NCBI RefSeq assembly: GCF_017562075.2
Contig: NC_054082.1
Location: forward strand, 16,371,286 to 16,435,285
Source of the DNA: Anopheles merus
Lineage: Eukaryota > Arthropoda > Insecta > Diptera > Culicidae
Length of the DNA: 64,000 bases
Reading direction: 5' to 3'
In this document: positions 39,644 to 48,387 of the stretch, in pieces
Numbering within the stretch: the first letter of the stretch is position 1
How the letters are laid out: each line of letters begins with the position of its first letter
Made by a program: the position numbers and the translations under genes
Notes under the pieces: generated by a model
Database searches by the model: none
What the model was told of the DNA's origin: nothing
Seen by the model: the letters and a program-made list of their open reading frames with translations, nothing else

Positions 39644-41226
39644 TGCGACGCTCGCATCATTTCGGCTCTAGCGATGTATAACTCCGTGCTAAAAATATAC
39701 CAACTCCAGTGAACAAAGATCCTGTCCAGCAAGCGATACGATCATTAGAAAGAGGGAGATACGTGTGTGCGATTTCTGTTAGACGAGTCTCTCATTCGCG
39801 CTCAAACGCTCTGCCCTATGCGTACCGCGTTAGAAAGATGAGCAGAGAGGGTAGCGATGAGCGTTTTGCTCTGTTCTCTTTTGTGCCGTGTGTTCGGCAA
39901 CACTCTTTGACCTGTTTCGGCGTCATAGCGGTAGACAAAGCAACTTAGATAGGGAATGGGAACACAGAATGTGTATGGCGTTTTAAAAATGATTGTTTCC
40001 CCCGATGGTTCTGTGACAGAAGTGCAATTTCATCACAAGTGTGTTTATCCTTTTTAAATATATCCTGTGTGTGATAATAGCGTCATTAAAAATTTATCAA
40101 TGATAAATGCTAGGTCATATTACTGAGGTACATTCATACACAATATATATCTGATTGAGTAGACTTTTATTGTACCATTCATCAATCTCATTTCTAATGT
40201 AATAAACTTAATACAAACAAGACCAACAATAACTTTAACATTATTTCTGATGAGAATTTGCTGAAACAATTACCTTAGCATCACAGCATTAAATGAGACT
40301 AAGCAAAGCATTGTCAAAGGCACTAAATCAGTTATAACTCATGCTGCGAAATTGTTAAAAAAATATACACATTAGGAGCATACAAGTAAGAGAATACTGG
40401 TCAAAATAAACCTGTATAAGGATTTTACTTTATATCTCACTGAGTAAATCACTTAACTCTAATGTTTGAGAACAGCCGATGCTCTTGTAGGTATATATAA
40501 TACTAACAACAAAGTCGAAAACTATGAATATATGACTAAAAATTCATAAATCTAAACCATAATTCATAAAATGGCCTGATAGCGACAAATGAAACGCCGA
40601 TACAAAGGTGCATACGTTGGATTAAAACATCAATGAGAAGGTTCTAATCCATACTAAAACAACGTAATAGTGAGCAAGTAGACACGTTGTAATATCATTA
40701 GAGCAATTCATTGGTATTTTGGGAATGTGGATGTCATCCATGATGTATGTTGAAGTAGAGTACGAAAGCCAAATGCGATTCTTGAAACAAACAAATCAAT
40801 AATCATCAACATATTTCCATTTCATCGACAACAAGGTCAAAATAATGATACAACACCCCAGAATGGAGATGTAAAAAGAGAGATTGGTGGCAAAACAGTC
40901 GAATCAGCTCTCTGGTCAGGGTTTGGCAGCCATTTCCACCTGAATAACGCGTCACGCGTTTCTTCCATAGATATTCTCCAATGAGAATTTCACACATGGT
41001 TGGGAGATATTTCCGTTCTGGCAACTCCGGAGGACGCAGGACAAAGTCGCACACGAAACCGGAAAGTTATCGATCCCTTCTCAATACACTGCGTACACCG
41101 CCGTCAAGTGCACGTCTTACATATACGTTGTTACAGCCGGTTTAAGATTGGTTTGGGAAGGACACAACCTAAACACAGCTGCAACGGTCCTGGGAAGTTG
41201 TTAAAGGTAACTTCAGACCTTTCTAC

Positions 41227-41276
41227 CATGAGAGCTGGCAGACTGCCGAAGGGAGCGGCAAGCATTGAGCTATATA
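41227..41276 (-). promoter_or_regulatory. TATA-initiator-ATG block, array unit 2
   Basis: Minus-strand TATATAG starts at 41276, the initiator-like A is at 41244 and the ATG at 41229, opening a 32-codon frame beginning MVERSEVTFNNF. TATA to initiator distance is within the range of insect core promoters. On the plus strand the same element reads CTATATATG, so a bidirectional promoter is possible. Confidence 0.4.
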
Positions 41277-41793
41277 TGTAATGCGACCACCGTTTCAGCT
41301 CTAGCGATGCATAACTCCGTTCTAAAAATATCCCAATTCCAGTAAATAAAAATCCTGTCCAGTAAGCAAAACGATCGCATTGGACAGAGATATACGTGCG
41401 AGCGATTTCTGTTAGACGAGTCTCTCTATCGCGCTCAAATGCTCAGCGCTATGCGTTCCGCGTTAAGAAGATAAGCGAAAAGGAGAGAGTTTCGCTCTGT
41501 TCTCATTTGTACTGTGTGTTCGTCAAAGCATCCGGAGTTTGAACTGTTTTGACGTGATTGGATCACACTATACTACCTTGAACATAGGAAATGGGAACAA
41601 ATAATGTTCATGGTGTTATAGAAATGTTTGTTTCCTCCGAAATCAGAAGTGTAATCAAAAAAATCTGTGTTCATCTATTTACAAAAAACTTTGTAAGCGA
41701 TAATAACAATTAATGTTTCACACATTATTAAATTCCAAGCAACCAAGAGGCCAACATATAGTTTTAGCTAGGTTTTGTCATGTGCATGTTTTA

Positions 41794-42073
41794 CAGGGTC
41801 GCTCCAAGACACTTTCGAATGTACACATTGTTATTCACCACGAGCAACAAGTTAATCCACATCAATCTGTTATTTCATGTCCATTAAAATAATTTTTAAT
41901 TTCTTCAGCATGATTTTCATAACATTGAGTTTGACAGTTCTTTATTTTGTGTTAAAAATCGTGTATTGAAATTGGAATTTCATTTTGAAGCAAATACACC
42001 ATTAGCTGTTGAAAAACATCTTGGATGCGGTGAATAATTACGTGCACATTCGGAAGTAATTTCCCAAACCCTG
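41794..42073. mobile_element. MITE copy A, TA-flanked, inside array unit 2
   Basis: Ends CAGGGTCGCTCC and ACCCTG are flanked by TA on both sides (41792-41793 and 42074-42075). The inverted repeats extend inward through TTCCGAATG/CACTTTCGAATG and TATTCACC. 280 bases, no coding capacity. TA duplication with these ends suggests mobilisation by a Tc1/mariner-type transposase (inference). Confidence 0.85.
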
Positions 42074-43080
42074 TATTTCGCTAAAATCTATACTTTGTCC
42101 AGAGATGTATTGTCAAGACTTTTAGGTCGTATTACTAAGATTCATTATTTGGTATACAAAATCGTTATACAAAATTAAACATATTTCAAATTACATACCT
42201 CATTGGCTTAACAAGATCAGCTTATTACTAATTCAATCTAACCTTCGTTTTAAACTTAAACAATCGTCAAAATTTTCGATCGATTCGAGGTCGAATCAGA
42301 AGGAAAGAATTACTAAATAGATTCTTTTTTACCGTTGAACCATCATAGGTCTAATAGTACGTAGTTTATATAAATCATAAAAACCTTCATCTTAACACTA
42401 TTTCTTGTTGGACTAAATTGAAAAATCTATTATTTGCCAGTGAAATACATGCACACAAGACATATAAGAAAGTGCTTCAATCTTTTATTTTAAAACGTTA
42501 CAACTATGAACTGATCAACCAGAAACAGCTCGTGAGTAAATCAGCTGACCATAAAAGTTTAAGGTATAGTAAAAGATGATATTACTCATATGATAACTCT
42601 TGTTCAACGAGTTTAATAAACAAAAAAATAATAATTATTAATATATTTCCTTCAAATCGACAACATGTTCAACAGGATGGATTTGATTACCGTAACATTT
42701 GGTTTGGTGGTAAAAATAAAGGGTGGAAGAACCAGCAAGCAAAACAGTCGAATCAGCTCTCTGGTCAGGGTTAGGTTGGACACTTTTTCCACCTGATAAA
42801 CGCGTCGCAGCACCGCGTTTCTTCCTTAGATATTCTCCAGTGAGAATTTTACACATTGCTGGGAAACTTCCGCGTTCTGGCAAACCTGGCGCTGGAATTG
42901 CCCTTACGAACCGGAATTCTTCAACCCCTTCTCAATACATTGCGTACACCGCCATCAAGTGCACGTCTTACATACACGTTGTTACAGCCTAGTTCCAAGA
43001 TCGGTTTGGGAAGGACACAATCTAAACACAGCTGCAACGGTCCTTGGGAAGTTGTTAAAGGTAACTTCAGACCTTTCTAC

Positions 43081-43130
43081 CATGAGAGCTGGCAGACTGC
43101 CGACAGTAGCGGCAAACGTTGAGCTATATA
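43081..43130 (-). promoter_or_regulatory. TATA-initiator-ATG block, array unit 3
   Basis: Minus-strand TATATAG starts at 43130, the initiator-like A is at 43098 and the ATG at 43083, opening a 33-codon frame beginning MVERSEVTFNNF. After codon 13 the frame differs from unit 2 by one inserted base, yet both end in RL-stop. Confidence 0.4.
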
Positions 43131-43290
43131 TTTGATGCAATCACAACTTTAGTTCTAGCGATGCATAACTCCATGCTAAAAATATCATAATTCCAGAGAT
43201 CCTGTCCAGCAAGCGATCTCATCGCATTAGACAGAGAGATGCGTGCGAGAGTACGTTGTTAGAAGAGAGAGAGAGATACGCGCTCAATCG

Positions 43291-44550
43291 TTGAGTCTCA
43301 TGATCTTATGAACACGGTCTTCTCATCTTATATAAAATCGAAAATCGCCACAATGACGTGAGAGTAAACATTCAGCGAGAGAGAGAAAGAAAGCGGTGAG
43401 AGCAGAGCTCTCTTAGCAACGCGCGTTGCTGCGAAAGGACTTGCTCCATGCACCACTGCCCAAGCGAGTCAACACGCTCGAAAGTAGCAAGGAAAGTAGA
43501 AATGAAGTAGCCTTCTACTTCCCGTTCTACTTTTGTTGCTTAAAATCAGAAGAATGTAGAACATCTGGGTTCCAGGAAAGAGCAAAAAATGAGTTCTCTC
43601 GTGTACACCCCACACACACGCACGCGACGACTCACTCTCACGCGTACTCTTGTTCTACGCCCCTCCTCCTTCTCACTCGCCCCACAGATCTATTTTTAGA
43701 ACATCATTCACTTCCATCGACGGCGGTCGATGTGACGATGTGTGTCGTCGCGTGTGTGTTGTCGATTTGGTCAGAAAAACTTTTTTCTTCAGACCAAATA
43801 TCTCTGACTTGGAGCGTCGGCGTTCCGATTGAACCATCGCGACTTTGATCAGTGCGCGCGGTTAAAACGACCTTTTGTATTATGTTGTATGTAGCGTGCG
43901 CGCCAAAATTGTAAGAGTGCGCGGAGAGTGAATGTGGTTTTTTGGGGGTGGGGGAATGAGATACAGAGACAAATTTCGCTACACATTAACACATACATTC
44001 TCACTGCACGGGTTGAACTGCGAATACTCAGTTCTGAGAGAATATAGTCGAGCGCTCGCGCATGAGTGCAAGCAAGCGCGGAATAGAGGATAGAGGGAGA
44101 CAAACGATTATTTTGCTCCAAGCTTTCTACTTTTGTCCCGTTGGGTGCTAGCCTGCGGGTAATGAGGGCAATGGTTACTTAGATTTTTTGTTTACACAAA
44201 CCGATTTGAAATCACATGGTGTTGAATATAAAGATTTTTTTTATAACTGAGGATGCAAATTAGCAAACTGATGATGTTGTGTCGTACCTCATACCCCTTC
44301 CCATTATAAATGAAGTTATTCAAGACAATAAAAAAAAATCTTTTTTGGAAACATGCAAATTAAATTTATTGTTAAATGGTTGATATTCCAATTAAATCAA
44401 TCATTCATTAAGCCAGTATAGTTGGCTTTATGCACCTTAAGCACCTCGAGTACTACATACACCGTCGTCATCGGCAGATAAGTGTGGTACATAATATCCT
44501 GTAAAACGGGTTGCAATACCCAGGACGTCGAACATGTACACTTCCTAAAA
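43291..44550. other. GA-rich, CpG-containing stretch after the array
   Basis: From 43260 to 44150 there are GAGAGA runs, CGCG words, CACACGCACGCGACG and the hairpin at 43485-43541, resembling promoter-proximal insect DNA (GAGA-factor-like sites). No coding exon is convincing. 44150-44550 is AT-rich and featureless. Confidence 0.4.
43485..43541. repeat. 57-base imperfect hairpin, pre-miRNA-sized
   Basis: AGCAAGGAAAGTAGAA..GAAGTAG pairs with CTACTTC...TTCTACTTTTGTTGCT across a CCTT loop, with small internal bulges. It lies in the GA-rich stretch just right of array unit 3. Whether it is transcribed is unknown. Confidence 0.5.
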
Positions 44551-44740
44551 TCTTCTTTTATATGGCGTAACGTCCTACGCGGACATGCCGGCCTATACAG
44601 GCTTTCGAGACTTAATTCATTACCACGTAGCCGGATATTCAATCCTTGCTACGGGCGGACGGTCCATTCTGGGTTTGAACCCATGACGGGCATGTTATTA
44701 AGTCGTTCGAGTTGACGACCACGTACCACGGGACCGCCCC
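44551..44740 (-). mobile_element. Second tRNA-derived SINE, inverted and diverged
   Basis: On the minus strand the same head is seen: GTCGTCAACTCGAACGACTT, then CATGGGTTCAAACCC as box B, then a body homologous to the SINE at 58588 (AAGGATTGAATATCCGGC against GTAGGACTGACTATCCTGC), ending ATAAAAGAAG. The 3' portion (GGCATGTCCGCGTAGGACG) differs from the other copy, so this is an older copy or another subfamily. Only a 6-base AAATCT is shared by the flanks. Confidence 0.85.
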
Positions 44741-44790
44741 AAATCTACTACTCCCTCAAATCTACTACTCCCTCAAATCTACTACTCCAC
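44741..44790 (+). repeat. 17-base tandem repeat, three copies
   Basis: AAATCTACTACTCCCTC repeats at 44741, 44758 and 44775; the last copy is 16 bases long and ends ACTCCAC. It abuts the head of the inverted SINE. Confidence 0.95.
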
Positions 44791-44794
44791 AATA

Positions 44795-45037
44795 TTGGTT
44801 GAGTCAGGACAAGGAAAATGCATGACAATAAGAGGCGGATGTAGTCGAGAGACCATAAGCGGCCATATGCTAAAAAGCCTTGCTGAAATTCCGAGCAACA
44901 AAGCGGCGGATGTTGATGGCTTGAAAGATAAAATTGAATTTGTAACGGTTTGCTCGCGTGCGGGAAGAACTATTTATTTCAAGATGTCCTTCCGGAACAA
45001 AGCACTAAAGGGAGAGATGGTTCATTGCGCAACATGA
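44795..45037 (+). pseudogene. Possible decayed non-LTR reverse-transcriptase fragment
   Basis: An 80-codon open frame contains LAEIPSNKAADVDGLKDKI at about residues 29-47. This resembles the IPSNKAPGxDGI segment at the start of many CR1/Jockey-type reverse-transcriptase domains, followed by a region that could align with the next helix. Only this block is recognisable. There is no catalytic YADD box or endonuclease nearby, and the frame closes at 45037. Chance similarity is possible. Confidence 0.3.
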
Positions 45038-45039
45038 CT

Positions 45040-46460
45040 GCAACATACTGCGCGTTCGGTGAGACAACCGTGCGCACTGCATTTAACCGGATCATCATCA
45101 ACTGTAGAATGATTCTCAATGAAACTATGCTTACTGTAGCCTGCCCAAGAGGGCTGTATCTATTAAGAGTGATGACGATATCTACCATGTGATGCTATCA
45201 CCGTACAATGGTGTTGATTAAGAACAACCCCGTTATAATTAAGGACACGTCAAATTAGAACCAAAATCTGAACGATATGGGCGGCAAGAGTAAATAAAAT
45301 AGTTTGCAAGTAAACGCGAATTTAGTTAATTGATCTGGGAAGGCTATAACAATGTTGAACCATTCTTTTGTATAACAGTATAGATCGGAATATAAGAACT
45401 ACACTTTTGGAATGGTTTCATGAGGGGATATGTTCACTGTTGAAATTTTATATTTGGCGCACCAATAACAATTGTCTCAAACATAAATACCAAATCCATT
45501 TAATACTTCAAAACCAGTTTCAGGATAATAAAATAAAATTTAGATGGTGTTTTTGGAAATGCCCCGCATAAAATTAAAGACCGAGAAAATTTACATTGAA
45601 ATTGTTTTAAGCATCTATTAATTATTGACCTGACCTGACGTATGAAACATAAGTCGAAAAAATGAATAGAAATAGAATTCGAACTACGTGCGATATCATA
45701 TTTTTGTATTTCAATCTTACATTTATGGGCACAAAAAAGAGAAGATGGATTGAAGCAGAAGTGAGCATTTCAAAAATTGTATGTTTTTAAGTACGCAGTT
45801 GGGATTGGATCTAAACATGTTGTAAATGTATTAGCGGCACCCTAATTTTTTAATCCACTGCACATCAATACGTTATTCAATGAACACGTTGTGGAGGTTA
45901 CTACTAAAAAATAATAATCAAAATACTATACGTTTGCGTCAACAGAGGCATGGAACGTATCAGTTTGAAAATTACAAAATTGCGTGACTTGGCTCAAAAG
46001 TAGATATTGGCTCATCGATATTCAACGTTTCTGCAAAGTTCAGTTCTTACTGTAAACTGTCCAGGAAGTTACAAGGTTAACACATTTGTCACCCCAAATG
46101 CATTAACGTATAAGAACAAGTAGGAGTTATGGTTGTTGCAACGTGTAGAGTTTGAAAATAATTCGAAATTTGAGGACATCCGGTAGATTTTACCGGGCCT
46201 TAACTAGTATGAATAGAAACAAGAGGGGATAGCTTTTACTCTATTCCCTTTGAGACGCATTTTATGAATGACGCTACGCAGCTAATGTGCCGAGATAGCT
46301 CGACTGTGGTGAAAAATGTTGCCTTCATTTTTAATATTTTTAGTGTATAGTTTAGAAGCGCATAAAGCCAGTAGGCTCTATGCCTCTTTAATTAAAAAAA
46401 ATGCGTACATTTTTTTGTAAAAATAAAAGTAAAATCCTGCACACACATACTCGACCTTAC
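45040..46460. other. AT-rich stretch, no gene seen
   Basis: Low GC with short A/T runs and no open frame of interest. It contains the retroposon-like hairpin near 46370. It may be decayed transposon sequence downstream of the possible reverse-transcriptase remnant. Confidence 0.5.
46360..46383. repeat. Short hairpin at a probable retroposon 3' end
   Basis: GCATAAAGCC, loop AGTA, GGCTCTATGC form a 10-base stem with one mismatch, followed by CTCTTTAATTAAAAAAAATG. A hairpin plus A-rich tail is common at 3' ends of mosquito non-LTR elements and SINEs; the parent element is not identified. Confidence 0.35.
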
Positions 46461-47190
46461 CTGTAATAGTCGATATCCAACGCTACTCTTCAAGCCAGAC
46501 GTGTTATGCTCTGGTCCGCTTACCAGCATGTAAAGTTGAGCTGTATGGCAAATGCCTGCCGATTAAACATTCATCACCTGTGGCACTGTACTACCAACCG
46601 CGAATATCAACTCATGTCCCTTGATCTCACACCCTCCTAAATCAACGTACACTGTCGATCGACACTAGATATCGCCAATGATACACAGAACACTTTAAAA
46701 ACTACGAAACGAAAACCCTTCTATGTGATATTCAAGCACACTACACGGGACTACTGCACAAAATACTTTCTTTCCCTTTCAACCACTGCGGGGCAGGTGT
46801 TCGCTGCTAACACAATTAGAAGTAAAACTTTCCCAACACAAACGGAGTGGGGTAGCTTGCTCTAGAGCAAGTGAAGAGGAACCATTATTTCATCCCTTTT
46901 TTTCGGTATTATTTCGAAAACGCAACACTCGCACACACCGGTTCATACACACTGACACACAATTACTCACTCACGCACCCAATTGCTTTTGCCGGTATTC
47001 AACTTTTATTTCCACTTGCCCTGGTTGCACCTAAAATCCATAACGTTCATCGAACCACCGACTCTAATGGACAAAGAATGTCTTGGATTCCCGCGTTCAC
47101 TAGAGATACTAACGAGCGTACTACCATCGAATACGCACAGCACTCACACACCGCTCGGTGCCAGTGGCAAATCGCTACTGTATACCGTCA
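46461..47190 (-). other. Putative 5' untranslated leader exon of the next minus-strand gene
   Basis: Read on the minus strand this stretch has the style of an insect 5' leader (GTGTGTGAGTG, GTGTGTCAGTGTG, AAGTGTTCTGTG). It carries no long frame and ends at a strong donor ATTACAG|GTAAGG (46461/46460). It lies about 1 kb downstream of the GMC poly(A) candidates, where a next gene's promoter is plausible. ATGs near its end open only very short frames. A CAGT initiator-like site is near 46950; the true start site is not determined. It could also be a lncRNA exon. Confidence 0.35.
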
Positions 47191-47872
47191 GCTGTAGGCT
47201 TTCTTCGCCCTCGCCGAGCAGGAAAACTGTCGGAAAACCTGCGCGCTCGGGAAAACTCGGCTCCAGCTGTTTCGTTCCACCGTCTTCGTGGGGTCCGGTG
47301 TTTGTTTTGACAGTTCACACGCATCGCTCGGGAAATGGTCCGAAAAGTGGCAGCAATGTGTAGTGGTGTGCGAAAATTCTCCCATTTTCCGGTGTCGGAT
47401 GTTGATACACACCCACCGGAGGAATGAAAAAAAAAATCGCCATTCGTGTAAAATGGTCAGCGATGCAGTAACATGTTCACGAAATGTCGAGTATGCGCTA
47501 CCTTGGCAATGTGCCCCAGCCTTCTTTCAGTATGACATTGATGGATATGTGTCATTTCCTTTATGCACCCAGTGTTTCAACGTGAAGTGTGATTATTGCT
47601 AACGAGCCGTAATTATTGGCAGTAGCAAAATATTGACTCTACCCGGATGGTTTTGCAAGAACCATTCACCCGACAGTTGCCGACAACAGTTACAACGGCA
47701 TGCAGCATTACGATGGATCGCATGCGCCAGGACAACGGTTACGGGTAACACACAGCCGTTATGCGTCTTGTAACCTTATTTCTTGCAACCAACGCACCAA
47801 CCCGCTGCGCTGGTCGTTCTAGAGCGCGAGTTTGGCCGCGTTTCATTCGGAAAGAAATATACTAAAAACAGA

Positions 47873-47875
<3 letters not shown>

Positions 47876-47949
<74 letters not shown>
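47876..47949. repeat. (CA)37 microsatellite
   Basis: 74 bases of uninterrupted CA, the longest dinucleotide run in the window, between the GMC 3' end and the leader-like exon at 46461-47190. It may be polymorphic. Confidence 0.98.
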
Positions 47950-47951
<2 letters not shown>

Positions 47952-48128
47952 ACTCGCGTATGAATTCTAATGTCATCGGGCAAGGCCAGTACGCCACGCG
48001 TTTCTCATTTGCTTACCGATGATTCTGCCCCAAACAGCGCTTCCATTCCCACACAACATCTAGATACTCGATTTGGGGAAAGTCGATCAGATCGCTTACG
48101 CAAATAAACGCGCCCGGCGTGGAAACCG

Positions 48129-48167
48129 TTTATTACCGTTTGTTTACAGTAGAGCAGTCTCTTTATT
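48129..48167 (-). terminator. Candidate poly(A) signals for the GMC transcript
   Basis: Two AATAAA hexamers on the minus strand (48167-48162 and 48134-48129) lie about 220 and 255 bases after the stop codon, a normal 3' UTR distance. Which one is used cannot be told. Confidence 0.45.
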
Positions 48168-48387
48168 TCGCTTAATTCTACACCGAACGCTCGGTTGGCA
48201 ACTCTTTCATGGGAAGAGAAGATGGGCAGAACAGAAACGAGGGAAGATTTGTGCACGCAAGCAACTCGCGAGACGTGCGTGCGTGTGCTCCGACACCTTC
48301 GCCGGGACTGTGCTACGATCACCGGGCAAAACCGGTGATCGAAGTTGACTAGAGAGTGAGAAAAGGTATCGCCGACACCAGCGCTGG

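Larger units (their letters stand above)
39319..43290. repeat. Tandem array of three diverged units, period about 1.57 kb
   Basis: The anchor CAGTCGAATCAGCTCTCTGG begins at 39319, 40896 and 42745. Spacings are 1577 and 1849; subtracting the 280-base MITE (plus its duplicated TA) in the second unit makes the second about 1567. A second anchor, GGTAACTTCAGACCT, begins at 39573, 41206 and 43060. Spacers also match (TAGGTCnTATTACTnAG near 40110 and 42125), so it is a true tandem duplication. Units 2 and 3 resemble each other more than unit 1, which lost or replaced part of its left half. No long conserved ORF is present. Confidence 0.85.

Noticed and set aside
40806..42883. Minus-strand frames in array units 2 and 3 sharing PExxxxPxMCxIL and GEYLxKKR
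   Set aside because: Similarity follows from the DNA repeat; differences are mostly non-synonymous and the frames shift apart downstream, so coding is unlikely.
39319..43290. Interpretation of the array units as solo LTRs
   Set aside because: A TATA box is present and unit 2 has AATAAA downstream, but units 1 and 3 lack it, no TG...CA ends or target duplications are visible, and the spacers are themselves duplicated.
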